DNA of 64,000 nt from Methanobrevibacter sp. (lineage in GTDB: Archaea; Methanobacteriota; Methanobacteria; Methanobacteriales; Methanobacteriaceae), in assembly GCA_017434525.1 (NCBI GenBank), contig JAFRFD010000009.1, positions 19,039-83,038 on the forward strand, written 5' to 3'. Positions within the stretch are counted from its first letter, which is position 1, and every line of letters begins with the position of its first letter. The position numbers and the translations under genes are program-made. Below, piece by piece: positions 51,073-61,563 of the stretch. The notes beneath the pieces are model-generated. The model made no database searches. It saw only the letters and a list, made by a program, of their open reading frames with translations, and was not told the origin of the DNA.

Positions 51073-54000
51073 CTAACAGTTATTTTAACTTTATAGCTTA
51101 TTGCATTGTAGTTTGAGTCACCATAGAAGTAAAGACGTCCAATGTAATATGCCCTTTTGGTTAATTTTTTAAGTTTAAAGGTGAATTGACCTTTATAATT
51201 GGTAAAACCTTTATATTTTACATTATTAACTTTTAGGACCACATATGTGTTTTTCATCTTATAGCCAAGATCTGTTCTTAAGGCTATGGTGTACTTTTTC
51301 TTCCAGTCATTGAGCCTATAGGTCACTTTTTTGGTATATATGAATTTTGGAGTTGCCTTACCTACAATGATTTTAGCTGCTCCTGTTGAACAGGTATAGT
51401 TTTCATCACCTGCGAATGTAATTGTCGGGTAGTATTTACCTGCAGGTAAGCTTTTTGCAGTAGTGACATATATTCTTCCTTTGGCATTGGTCACGCCCTC
51501 ATAGGCATATTTACCGAACACGGCAGTGACATTTTTGCCCACAAGAGGGTTTCCGTTAGCATCTTTCAGACAGATTATAAGTGTGCCTTTAGTGTAGAAG
51601 GTGGTGACCAGCTTATAATTTAGAGGACTGACAGTGGTTTCCATCTTATTGACTGTGAATGTTGTATTTTTCTCATCAGCATCGAATATGTCGGTTGCTT
51701 TAAAGAATGCTTTTGCAACATAATTTCCAGCAGCCAAATCACTAATGGAAAGATTACCCTTACCGTCAGTTACAGCTACAGTGTAGTTTGAATCTCCTAT
51801 TTGAACTAAAACATTACCTGAGAATGTTTCATTGGTTGTAACGGTGACTATTGCAGCATCACCATAAGTAACGTTAGCTACACTGATTGCCAATGCAGGG
51901 TCGATTTGATTTACAACATTGAGTAATTCCAATGCATCATCGGATTCCTCATCACCTTTGAAAACAACACTAACATGACTAGCACTTGATAATCCTCTGA
52001 TTTTAATATAATTATATTCTTCATTATCGCATTCTATTACCCATAATTCTACAGCCTTAGATTCACCATCGGCTGTTACCTCAATAATACCCCAAACACC
52101 TTCTGGAATATTTGTGAATATTATTTTATCATCGGAGGTTTCAACAGCAAAATCATCTGCATCAAGAGTTTTAAAGACTACATTGCATTCAGCACCAGTA
52201 CTGGCTTCAGTACCATTTTCATATCTTACTTCAACTTTATACGCACCGTTTAAATCTGAGCATCCGTCCAATTGACTTAAACGAATTGCCTTAGATTGGA
52301 TACGTCCATCCCAATCGATATCGGCAATGTCAGCTTCGAAGCAGACAGTTGGATTTTCACCATCAAGATATATTAAAACTGTTACATTTCCTGAAATCGG
52401 GTCAACATATATGTTTCCGTCTCTTAAATTAAATGCTATTACATTTGGATCTTGGTCATATCCATTGTATATGATTTCATCATCACCTGGCATGATGATA
52501 TTAAGATTTGGCACTAAGGAAACTTGGCCGATTAATGAAACACTGCCATAGGTAACATTCAAGTTATAATCGCCAGCGTCGAGATTTAAGTCTTCACAAC
52601 CAATAACGAAACGTTCTAACTCATCATCATATGCACATTCACTTAAACGAATGGAGATAGGGTCTTCTGAATCATCGATATAGATGGTGACATTATCGCT
52701 ATCGTCATTTGAGGTTATATAAATGAACTGTCCATATGGAACTGTTTTAGATGTAGGGTCAATTTCAATAGTTACATAGTCGTTCCAAGCGATTTGTTGT
52801 TTATAGAAGCTTATCTGATCGGAATCATCGTAAGACCATATAGGCCAATCATTTTCATCCTCGAAGACTTGAATGAATAAATCATATTCGCTCTCTTCAT
52901 AGTCTGTTTTATTTAAATCATTGAAAGTGACTGAATAATGGACAAAAATATCCATATTATCGTCAGGATATGATGCTAAATCAGATGACTGCACGATATA
53001 TTCTTCATCATCTAATTTAACTAAAATGCTTCCTCTAAAATCTTTAAATACTTTTAAATCAATGAATTTGGAATCGTTCCAGCCATCTCCCATAACAATC
53101 TCATAAGATTCGACATATACATCGACAGAACCTCCGATAAATGTAATCATGGAAGATAAATTAAGCACTTGATCGCCATCACCATTGTAATAGATTACCT
53201 CAATTGGATAAACGCCTTCATCAAACTCTTCAAATTTATCAACAGTTACACGGTATATGTAAATTCCGTCATCATCATCACTAGGATAAATTAAAGAAAC
53301 TGTTTCATCACCTATAATGACCTTGACATAACCTTCATCATTATTGGCTCTTACTTCAGCTATTGATTCTGGTTCATCTTCATTAATATTACCTAAATCA
53401 TAAATGGTGTAGTCAAATATGTCTATGCTTGCATTTTCATTTTCAGCATATTTTCTTTCAATGATTCTAACATCACCAGCATTATTTACATTAATTTCAC
53501 CTATGTATTCTGCATAGAAAGTGTATACGCCCGCTTCAAATTCACCATTTAAGTCATCGAATACGACAACATATCTTATGAATCCTTTATCCCAACCAAG
53601 GGACTGATAGTCCATATCTGATAAATCACTGCTGAACAGCTGATTGTCATCAGCATCAGTTAATCTAATGGTTCCTTGATTTAAACCTTCAGGAACTCTG
53701 AACTCTACAATGAAATCATCATCAGTTCCATTGATGCAGTATTCGGAAAATTCAAATGGATTTCCAAATTCATAATAGTAATCATCCAATAAACATTCAC
53801 CATTATCATCATAAATATCAAATGAATATTCTCCAAGTTCATCAATTCCCAATTCAGATAGATTAAATCCTATATACCCTCCGGCTTCACTTTCAGTGAT
53901 TAAATGTGTAACAACATCATTGTCATTTACTTTAATAGTCATATTAGTGTTTACACTGGATATAGGACAATAAACTTGGAATAAATCCTCTTTAGAAAAT

Positions 54001-55198
54001 ATGGATGCTATTCCCTCATCGATGAAGACTCTAAATACTGTATTATCTACGACAGATAAATAAGTATCACTAATGATGAAATAAATATCCTCATCATTCC
54101 ATTCATCACATCCATCTAGAAGGTGCCCTACATAAAATCCTTCATAGTTACCCACATCCAACTCTAAATCAGATACTTTAAAGCTCAAGGTAGTATTAAT
54201 ATCCTCGGCATTGATTGATCTTTTAAGTAATGGATGAATATAATCATTATCATAATATCCAATGACAATGGCTCCGTCTTCAAACCGGTCCAAGACATAA
54301 ACATTAAGTAAAATAGCTTCATCATCATTAATATCTATTTCTTCGGTGTTAATATAGGAATCTATATCAATTATAACAGTTTCGGTTACAGTTTCGTTAA
54401 TGGTGCCATCATCATTGTAATATGTGGCATTGATATTATATACTCCTGAAGATGGAACATTTAAATCGTTGGGGAAAAGATAATAACCATTATATGCATT
54501 GAATTTATATCTCATCCAGTTAGTATTGTATTCCATGTTTGAAAGATTGTCATCGAAATATATTTCATTGGTATCTGTGTCAAAAACAACTAATCTACCG
54601 GTATCCCTCTCTTTTTCTGTATTAAGTCCAACAACTTCTCTATCTTCACCAACAAGTATATTGCCCTCATCTATATAAAGAATTCCTTCATCATACCCTT
54701 CATTTTCATTAGAATCATCATTATTTGTTTCTTTAGGAAGAATTTCAACAGTTTTGTTAACGGATGCCCCAGAAGGATAATGGACTGCGGTTGCTTGATA
54801 AATTCCAGGTTCCACATTACCGTATATTTTTATCCATCCATAACCTCCACCGTTAATTCCGGCAGCATATGTGTTGCCATTGAAAGACAAGTTAACTACT
54901 CCGCTGTCATTAAATTCTCTTACATAAAATTCAAAAAAGATAGTCTCGCCTTCATAAACATCCTCCACATCCATATCTATAGAGGTTGAAAGGCCCTGAA
55001 CATCATCTTCTGAGGCAGCAATTACTCATCACCACTCTCAGAAACTAAATCATCAACAGAAGCACCTGCAGATACTTCCTCTACATTATCGGTCGTTAGT
55101 GTTTCATTAGTGATTATATCATCAGCTGCACTAACAGCACCTATTGTTAAAATTGCCAGTAACACAAACGTTACAAGCATTATCTTTTTAAATTTCAT
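51069..55198 (-). pseudogene. Acidic adhesin-like surface protein interrupted by a frameshift after the signal peptide
   Basis: ATG at 55198 starts a 58-codon frame with a signal peptide (MKFKKIMLVTFVLLAILTIG, cleavage near AVSAAD) that stops at TAA 55022-55024. The rest, about 1315 codons, continues in another frame from about 55022 to 51069 and has no plausible start or signal of its own; the first Met there is at 54974. One missing base around 55022-55030 would restore a single protein of about 1376 aa. The mature part is very rich in Asp/Glu, built of beta-sandwich-like segments, with Ig-like repeats in the last 330 residues (VANVTYGDAAIVTV and KDANGNPLVGKNVTAVFG). No C-terminal anchor helix is seen. 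Sequencing error, true decay or phase variation are all possible. Confidence 0.8.
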
Positions 55199-55634
55199 AA
55201 TTTTAACCTACTTTATAACTAAGTCAAATATTCAATTGAATACATCTTATATTTTTTTAAGACATTTTATATATAGATTATTATTTAAATCCGAATAAAA
55301 TCAGTTTTTTTGGAAAAATAAGACAAAAAATGTCAAAATTATTATTAATAAATTAAACAGAATTATATAAATTAAATTATTTTCTAAAAAATAAACAAAA
55401 TAAAATTAAATTTTAAGAAATCTTCAAGAATGGTTGAATTTGAGGGAAAATATTTCTTACATCAAAAAAAGGAATTAAAAACCCAATGAAATCTTTAGGT
55501 AAAATTTTATTTTTCAGCAAGAAATATAACCTGTTATAAGGCATTTTTTTTCATCAAAAGAATAATTTAAATAATAATACACATAAATAATCATTTGAGC
55601 ATATGATGCTTATAAGTTAAATGGAGGGAACAGT
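55199..55634. other. Divergent promoter region
   Basis: About 440 bp of AT-rich DNA between two divergent genes. On the minus strand TATATATAAAATG (about 55267-55279) and a TAGGTTA element before ATG 55198 serve the adhesin; on the plus strand CTTATAAGTT at about 55609-55618 and GGAGG before ATG 55635 serve the small membrane protein. No other feature seen. Confidence 0.5.
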
Positions 55635-55862
55635 ATGGCTGAAAAAAGCAGAATTATTGCAATGATAATTTCCTTTATTTTTACTGGCCTCGGTATCGCA
55701 TACTTGGGCGATGTTAAAAAAGGATTAATCCTGTTTGCAATTGCTGTAATTATAAACTGTTTAGGTTTATGGGTAGCAAGCGTCTTCGCATACATTGGAA
55801 TGATTGTATGGATTATTGGGCTTTATCTAACCTGGAAAGAAGCTAACGAAGTTTGCGAATAA
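55635..55862 (+). CDS. Small membrane protein, TM2-like
   Basis: 75 aa with two to three hydrophobic segments (IIAMIISFIFTGLGIAYLGD, KGLILFAIAVIINCLGLWVA, IGMIVWIIGLYLTW). The FTGLGIAYLGDVKKGLILF hairpin resembles TM2-domain proteins. Function unknown. Good Shine-Dalgarno (GGAGG) and a strong terminator immediately after. Confidence 0.78.
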   Translation: MAEKSRIIAMIISFIFTGLGIAYLGDVKKGLILFAIAVIINCLGLWVASVFAYIGMIVWIIGLYLTWKEANEVCE

Positions 55863-55898
55863 GAATAATTTTTTACTAAATTATTCTTTTTCTTTTTT
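55863..55898 (+). terminator. Terminator of the small membrane protein gene
   Basis: 9-bp stem GAATAATTT / AAATTATTC with a 6-base loop, followed by TTTTTCTTTTTT. Confidence 0.8.
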
Positions 55899-56057
55899 GA
55901 TAGATAGATTGACTAAAAACTTTTTTTGAGATTTTAACTATTGATTAAAATAAATTCAGAATACTTAAAGAATTCAACTATTTTTAAAATTTAAATGAAT
56001 TTAATTAATCATGAAAACAATAATTCAGTAGGCAATTACATTGGTGAAAATACAATC

Positions 56058-56096
56058 AAAAAAATAAGTAAAAGGAAGATAGGATTAGCTATCTTC
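56058..56096 (-). terminator. Terminator of the NSS transporter gene
   Basis: On the minus strand GAAGATAG / CTATCTTC stem (56089-56096 with 56075-56082) spanning the stop codon, followed by a T-rich run to 56058. Confidence 0.7.
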
Positions 56097-57542
56097 GGCA
56101 GGTTTGATTTTGGCCAATATAAATGCAAAGACCATCACTGCTATAATGATTATCAAATCAACCATGATCTCAAATGATTTTGCAGTTGAGAACAGTTGTA
56201 TAATACCGACAGCCCACATTATGATTAAAACAATAGGAAGCAGGTATTTGATTACAAAAGACCATGTTTTACCAACTTTAAAGGTTGAAGATTCATTTAA
56301 TGCAGGCAAGAAGTGCTCAACACCATAGAACCATGCAAATATGATACATTGAATGCCTATTAAAAGCAATATTCCAAACTCATTCACAAATGAATCGATG
56401 ATTCCGACAAGGTAACTGCTGATTCCTGTTGTCAAAAGCAGGGAAAATGCACATCCTATAATAGACAGGACAGTTGCTGTTTTTTTACGTGACCATCCGA
56501 GTTTGGCTGAGGTTGAATTTAACATCGGCTCGAAAAATCCAAGTGCGGAAGTGACTCCTGCAAATAAAATTGCCAAGAAAAGCAATGGAGCTAAAATCCG
56601 ACCAATAGGACCCATAATGTTGAAAATCATCGGAAATACTATAAATACCAGGCCTGTACCTTCAGTCACCAGCTGAACCATAGGGGTTCCGCCTGTAACA
56701 GACATGTAACCCAAAATTGAAAATACACCAAATGCAGTACAGATTTCAAAACCGGAGTTTGATGCAACTACAATCAATACATTGTCAATCAATTTGGAAT
56801 TTTCAGGCAGATAGCTTGCATATGTAAGCGCAATGGCCTGACCCATACTCAATGAGAAGATGATTTGAGCGAATGCTGCCAGCCAGATATTGACGTCCAG
56901 CAACTTGCTCCAATCCGGAGTGAGCAGCGTATTAATACCGACACTGGCGCCAGGCAATATAAGCGCATAAACAATAATGATAGCCATGATGACAAACAAT
57001 GCAGGAATCAATATCTTTGAAACCTTACCGATACCCTTATCAACGTTTCTATGTGAAATGAACCACAGTACAACCCACAGAAGGGCTACACAGACTGTTG
57101 TTGGAATAAGCAAAAAGCTGGCATTTGACAGATTAGAGCTTCCACCAACAGTATTTACAAAGTAAGCTGCAGTATCGGTTCCCCAGTTAAACGTGAAGCT
57201 GCTTAAAAGATAAACCAAGTCCCAACTCAGGATTACCATATAATAGATAGTTACTATAAAAACAAAAAGGACCAATATCCAAGCAATTATTTCGAATTTA
57301 GGATTGATCTTACGCATGATCTTCGAAAAGGATTCCTTGAAGCTAAATCCTACACCATATTCCAATATCAAAAATGGAATTCCCATAATGGCAATTGCTA
57401 TAAAGTATGGAATGAAAAATGATCCTCCACCATTAGAATATAGTACATAGCTAAAACGCCAGATGTTTCCTAATCCAACAGCAGCTCCAATCATAGCAAA
57501 AATAAATGATAATGACGAATCCCATTGTGCTTGTTGACTCAT
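56085..57542 (-). CDS. Sodium-dependent transporter (NSS/SNF family)
   Basis: 485 aa from ATG 57542 (MSQQAQWDSSLSFIFAMIGA); the longer reading to 57671 would overlap the divergent gene and adds no family sequence. The N-terminal AMIGAAVGLGNIWRFSYVLYSNGGGSF is the canonical NSS helix 1 with its unwound substrate/Na+ site. About eleven or twelve helices follow, including NIWLAAFAQIIFSLSMGQA and FAGVTSALGFFEP. Members import amino acids or related amines with sodium; substrate not deducible. Confidence 0.92.
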   Translation of the reverse strand: MSQQAQWDSSLSFIFAMIGAAVGLGNIWRFSYVLYSNGGGSFFIPYFIAIAIMGIPFLILEYGVGFSFKESFSKIMRKINPKFEIIAWILVLFVFIVTIYYMVILSWDLVYLLSSFTFNWGTDTAAYFVNTVGGSSNLSNASFLLIPTTVCVALLWVVLWFISHRNVDKGIGKVSKILIPALFVIMAIIIVYALILPGASVGINTLLTPDWSKLLDVNIWLAAFAQIIFSLSMGQAIALTYASYLPENSKLIDNVLIVVASNSGFEICTAFGVFSILGYMSVTGGTPMVQLVTEGTGLVFIVFPMIFNIMGPIGRILAPLLFLAILFAGVTSALGFFEPMLNSTSAKLGWSRKKTATVLSIIGCAFSLLLTTGISSYLVGIIDSFVNEFGILLLIGIQCIIFAWFYGVEHFLPALNESSTFKVGKTWSFVIKYLLPIVLIIMWAVGIIQLFSTAKSFEIMVDLIIIIAVMVFAFILAKIKPAEDS

Positions 57543-57590
57543 GGTATTACGTTTATAAAACAATATATAATAATGTTTACATATTAGATT

Positions 57591-57971
57591 ATGATGAACG
57601 TATTTGACAAATTTATAATGGGTGATACCGCAGGCATAGACTGGTGTTTTGAAAATAGGCATTTCATCCAAAGGCTTGATGAAAATGGACTTTCAAGAGA
57701 GTATGTCGTGGATTGCCTTTTCAATGAAGAGCCTATCAGCTGGGAACATATCGAAAGGGAAAAGTATGCTGCAGTATTCAAAGCTCCGCCATCAAAGGAG
57801 TATAAGGAAATTAGAGTAGTGATGGCATGCAAAGGCAACTCCATTGATCTTGTTACAGTAATGAGAAACAACGAAACAACAACCAATCGCCAAAATAAAC
57901 AGTATCAATCAGATAAAAAGAAAAATATAGAAAAAAAGCGCTTAAAAGCACTGTCAAAAAGAAAATGGTAA
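57591..57971 (+). CDS. DUF4258-like small protein
   Basis: 126 aa. ENRHFIQRLDENGLSREYVVDCLFNEEP then EYKEIRVVMACKGNSIDLVTVMR follow the H-x-R... and rVv...d.i.iVTV pattern of DUF4258, a small fold related to RelE-like RNases. The tail is Lys/Arg/Asn rich (KKKNIEKKRLKALSKRKW). No antitoxin-like partner is adjacent. Two adjacent ATGs at 57591 and 57594; a TATA-like CAATATATAA about 20 bp upstream implies a leaderless or nearly leaderless transcript. Confidence 0.65.
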   Translation: MMNVFDKFIMGDTAGIDWCFENRHFIQRLDENGLSREYVVDCLFNEEPISWEHIEREKYAAVFKAPPSKEYKEIRVVMACKGNSIDLVTVMRNNETTTNRQNKQYQSDKKKNIEKKRLKALSKRKW

Positions 57972-57990
57972 AGGTTTATGATAAACCTTT
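57970..57990. terminator. Bidirectional terminator between convergent genes
   Basis: AAAGGTTTAT, one base, then ATAAACCTTT: a perfect 10-bp inverted repeat between the DUF4258-like gene and the secreted protein gene. Confidence 0.65.
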
Positions 57991-57996
57991 AATTTG

Positions 57997-59229
57997 TTAA
58001 TGATGCGCGTCCCATCCACCATAAAGGAACTGTTCGACAATTTTATAGGTAGTATCTCCAATAGAGTACTTGATGCCATTGCTTGTCATGAATTGAGCAG
58101 GATTGTTAATTCCTTTAAAGCTGCTAGGGCTGAAATTATCATCCCATGCACGTTTTAAATATCCGAATTTTGTAATGTCATTTCTGAATTTGCTCATTTT
58201 TTCGGATACCCATTCTCCAGTATACCATGATGGTGTAAGAACCGCATTGTTACTCTTAATAACTCCTCCATAATAGCTGTATGTCATCTCCTTTATTGTA
58301 GCGGCACATAATCCATTATAAATTGGCATGTAAACACAGTTTTTAGCTAATTTATAGTTAATACTATGTTGATTAGGTCCAATACCTTTTACAATCACTT
58401 TCCAACCGGCTGTGCGAAGCTTACTTGCAATATTATTTAGGAAAGATTTTGTAAATCCTCCATCCGCATCGATGATTACGGTACGATATTTGGTGCCGTA
58501 TGGATTTTTCAATAACTTTACAACTACAGTGGAACTTGAATAGGTCGGTGCAAATTTATATCCGCCTTTGTATTTATAGCTAACAGTATAAGTTCCCTTT
58601 TTCAGACAAATTCTTAAGGATGCTATGCCCTTGGAATTTGTTCTTTCAACAAAATACTGCTTATTTACTTTAAATACGACCTTATGTCCTGAAAGTGGCA
58701 TCCCATTAGATTTCAAAATAACCTTGAAATAGCTTCTAATGCCCGCATAAGTTTTCAGATTGTATCCTTTGAAATAGGTGCTATATTTTGAAGCAAAAGT
58801 AATCTTTTTATATCCGGTGACTGGATTGTATCCTGTTTCATTGAAAGTGAAATAAATCTTATGTCTGCCTTCAGATAAATTTAATTTTAGCTTTACAGCA
58901 CCATTCTTGTCTGTATTCACTTTGGTTATGTTGCCATCGACTTTAAGATAAACTGATGCGTTGTTCATAGCCTTGCCCTGTCCATCTAAAAGGTAAACAA
59001 CAAAAGTGTTGCCAGGAATGTAACTAGATTTTGAGACTTCACTAAATGAAGCGTTCTGCAGTGCTTGAGAACTTTCATCAGTGCTAACCACGCCTAAAGT
59101 GTCATTAACTTCATCGATAGATGGTTCTTCCAGTGATGTTTCATTAACATCTGCTGCGCAAACAGAACCTATTAAAAAAATTAGTGCTAATGAAAATAAA
59201 ATAACCAATGTTGTATTTTTTATCGAAAT
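57997..59229 (-). CDS. Secreted Ig-like protein with uncharacterised C-terminal domain; probable ATT start
   Basis: About 410 aa. Proposed start is ATT at 59227-59229, five bases after GGGGTG, giving ISIKNTTLVILFSLALIFLI with a normal basic n-region; the next candidate is TTG at 59208, which would remove that region and has no ribosome binding site. Residues about 65-260 hold two Ig-like units (FVVYLLDGQGKAMNNASVYL, VILKSNGMPLSGHKVVFK). Residues about 270-410, from YRTVIIDADGGFTKSFLNNI to the end, form a conserved-looking domain with Asp, His (GPNQHS) and Cys (GLCAATIKEM) that I cannot name; a hydrolase is possible but unproven. No membrane anchor. Own promoter and a shared terminator. Confidence 0.75.
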   Translation of the reverse strand: MSIKNTTLVILFSLALIFLIGSVCAADVNETSLEEPSIDEVNDTLGVVSTDESSQALQNASFSEVSKSSYIPGNTFVVYLLDGQGKAMNNASVYLKVDGNITKVNTDKNGAVKLKLNLSEGRHKIYFTFNETGYNPVTGYKKITFASKYSTYFKGYNLKTYAGIRSYFKVILKSNGMPLSGHKVVFKVNKQYFVERTNSKGIASLRICLKKGTYTVSYKYKGGYKFAPTYSSSTVVVKLLKNPYGTKYRTVIIDADGGFTKSFLNNIASKLRTAGWKVIVKGIGPNQHSINYKLAKNCVYMPIYNGLCAATIKEMTYSYYGGVIKSNNAVLTPSWYTGEWVSEKMSKFRNDITKFGYLKRAWDDNFSPSSFKGINNPAQFMTSNGIKYSIGDTTYKIVEQFLYGGWDAHH

Positions 59230-59284
59230 TTTTTCACCCCATATTTTATTTTAAATATTGTCGTAAATATCAATATATCTAAAA

Positions 59285-59295
59285 GACTATATAAA
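59285..59295 (-). promoter_or_regulatory. TATA box of the secreted Ig-like protein gene
   Basis: TTTATATAGTC on the minus strand preceded by AAAAGG, a good archaeal BRE/TATA match, giving a leader of roughly 35 nt before the proposed ATT start. Confidence 0.65.
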
Positions 59296-59296
59296 C

Positions 59297-59687
59297 CTTT
59301 TTAAAACCTAAAACGATTTAAAATATGTTAAATTACTTAAAAAAAGTGTAAATATTGTTAAAATTAAATCAATAATAGTAATTAGAATGAAATTTGGAAT
59401 AAAAACCTCAAATAAGTTAAATTAAAATTAAAATTACTGACCGATTATCAAAAATTAAATATTAACTTTAACCCCCAGTTACATAGAAATAAAAAAAATT
59501 GATAGAATATGAAACAATATATATTGAATTCCATCAAATTTAAGATATTTGACTATAAAATGAGGATTTATACCAGAATTTAAGAGCATAGAATCAAAAA
59601 AGCAATTTAAAATAAATGTAATATAAATTTAATATGAATCGGAAATATAGAAAAAATATTCATAAAGACATATCATGCCTTAAAGTC
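59297..59687. other. AT-rich spacer, no feature seen
   Basis: About 390 bp between the terminator of the glycosidase-like gene and the promoter of the next gene. No ORF or structured element recognised. Confidence 0.5.
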
Positions 59688-59721
59688 TAAAAAAGAAAAA
59701 GAATAAGGATAAAACCTTATT
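59688..59721 (-). terminator. Terminator of the glycosidase-like gene
   Basis: On the minus strand AATAAGG / CCTTATT stem (59715-59721 with 59702-59708) followed by CTTTTTCTTTTTT. Confidence 0.75.
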
Positions 59722-59762
59722 GAAATTTAACAGTCTTATTTGCCACTAAACAACATGAGCCA

Positions 59763-61541
59763 TTATATAAGATTGCTGAAGTTAAACATGTTGAATAATG
59801 AGTATCTAAATACTATCGCTCCATGTGCCCCACTGTATAATGCTTGTCTTGCATCATTTGATATGGTTGATGTAGGAAGCTTTGCAACATTCGAATCAGA
59901 GTAATATCCTTGAAGGCCTGTCCAAATTTCAGCGCCGTTTGACATTTTAACAAAGGCTGCTGTTGTTGATTTGAGCCAGGAAGTGCCGGAGTTATAATTT
60001 CCTTTATAAACCATCGGGATAATTACATCCAAATATTTACTCATTGTAGGAATATCCTGACCATAATAATATGTCATAGCTCCAGGTTCTGCCATTACCG
60101 CAGCAGAAACAACAATTCCAGGATAGCTCTTATGCAATTCATTTGCAGCCAGTTTTGTAAAGTAATTTATTGCAGCTGCACCGTTTTTATATTGATATGC
60201 ATTGCCAGGGAATCGTATATAATCAAAATGAATTCCATCAATGCCCTCAATGGAAGCATAACTTTTTGCCTCTTTTATAATTGAATTAAACAGAGAATAC
60301 CTGTATTTTCCAGAGCTGGTTACTGGAGAAATCCAGCTTCCATCATAAAAAGTCAACATCCATATATGAACATTGATTCCGTATTTATCGGCTTCTGTTG
60401 CGAACTTAGCCACACCATCTTTTCCATGTAGAGTGACTGCATAATAATTTAAAAATATTTGATTTACACCATTTTTAGCCATATTCTTAAGGTTAACTGA
60501 TTTCATGTCTGATCCGAATAACCAAAATCCTCCATTAATAGTGAAACTTGGTTTGACCCATAGTTTATAATTATTGGAAACTTTTTTATAGAATTGGTCA
60601 CCGGAAAAACTGATGGAAGCTTGATAAACTCCCATATTTTTGGTAATGTAAAAGTTGACATTACCATATTTGCTTGTTGTTTTAGTGTATGATTTTCCAT
60701 CAACCTTAAGAGTAATTGCCTTGCCCACTACCGGATTTCCACGGGCATCAATACATTTGAATTTAAGCGTATGTGTTTTCTTTTCTACAAAACCTAATGA
60801 AGATTGTTTTTTCAATATAACTGGCATTCCTTTTATAACAGTTAGTTTGACCTTACCATATGCGGAGTCCGCATTGTTTGTCCCATAAAATATATATTTA
60901 ATTTTATATTTTCCTGCGGCCATTTTTATTTTTAAGGTTGCCTTTCCGTTGGAATCTGTGTACTTGACAAATTTTTGGCCATTGATTTTGAAGATAATTC
61001 TTTTGTTTGCTAAATTAACTCCACCTGTTGTCAATTGAACAGTGAAAGGATTATAAAATCCTTTGTATGCTACATAATCTGACCCTTTAAGGGTTGATAC
61101 GGAATTTTTAACCACTGTTACTGTTTTTGATACTTTTAAAGGGACATAGCCACTTTCATTAAACAGGAAATTTAAAGTGCAAACTCCTGTTTTAGGTAAG
61201 TTGACATAAACATGCCCGTTTTTGGAAGTGGTGTAATTAGAAACTGCACCATTTACAGTAACCTGAACAGTTTTGTGGGCTATTCCAGTGCCATTATCAT
61301 ATTTTAGCTTAAAGTCATAATCAGTATTGACAATGAAAACATCCCCTGAAGAGGTTTTGTAAGAGGTATTGACTGCCTCCTGAAAATCACCAGAAACATT
61401 GCCTTCTTCAGCAATTACACTCGATTCATAATCCGTCGTTATCGTATCATCTGTTTGGTTAACATCACTTGCACAAACAGCACTTACAGATAAAAATACT
61501 GCCAATATCATGCAAATGACAAATAAATTTCTATATCTAAT
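59763..61541 (-). CDS. Secreted protein: Ig-like repeats plus putative glycoside hydrolase barrel; probable ATT start
   Basis: About 592 aa. Proposed start is ATT at 61539-61541, preceded by AGGTGATAAT exactly as the ATG genes here are, giving IRYRNLFVICMILAVFLSVS as signal peptide (cleavage near AVCAS). The frame stays open to a TTG at 61574 inside ftsY, with no ribosome binding site. Residues about 50-315 are three Ig-like units (FKINGQKFVKYTDSNGKATL, CIDARGNPVVGKAITLKVDG). Residues about 325-590 resemble a TIM-barrel glycosidase of the DUF4015/GHL type: GVNQIFLNYY, INVHIWMLTFYDG, IDGIHFDYIRFPGN with the presumed catalytic Asp, VVSAAVMAEP, DVIIPMVYKGNY. Pseudomurein or another surface glycan is a natural but unproven target. 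It directly follows ftsY and ends at a terminator. Confidence 0.8.
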   Translation of the reverse strand: MRYRNLFVICMILAVFLSVSAVCASDVNQTDDTITTDYESSVIAEEGNVSGDFQEAVNTSYKTSSGDVFIVNTDYDFKLKYDNGTGIAHKTVQVTVNGAVSNYTTSKNGHVYVNLPKTGVCTLNFLFNESGYVPLKVSKTVTVVKNSVSTLKGSDYVAYKGFYNPFTVQLTTGGVNLANKRIIFKINGQKFVKYTDSNGKATLKIKMAAGKYKIKYIFYGTNNADSAYGKVKLTVIKGMPVILKKQSSLGFVEKKTHTLKFKCIDARGNPVVGKAITLKVDGKSYTKTTSKYGNVNFYITKNMGVYQASISFSGDQFYKKVSNNYKLWVKPSFTINGGFWLFGSDMKSVNLKNMAKNGVNQIFLNYYAVTLHGKDGVAKFATEADKYGINVHIWMLTFYDGSWISPVTSSGKYRYSLFNSIIKEAKSYASIEGIDGIHFDYIRFPGNAYQYKNGAAAINYFTKLAANELHKSYPGIVVSAAVMAEPGAMTYYYGQDIPTMSKYLDVIIPMVYKGNYNSGTSWLKSTTAAFVKMSNGAEIWTGLQGYYSDSNVAKLPTSTISNDARQALYSGAHGAIVFRYSLFNMFNFSNLI

Positions 61542-61563
61542 ATTATCACCTATTAACGTAATT

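Noticed and set aside
56085..57671. Longer 528-codon version of the NSS transporter
   Set aside because: The extra 43 codons overlap the divergent gene, match nothing of the family, and precede the canonical start.
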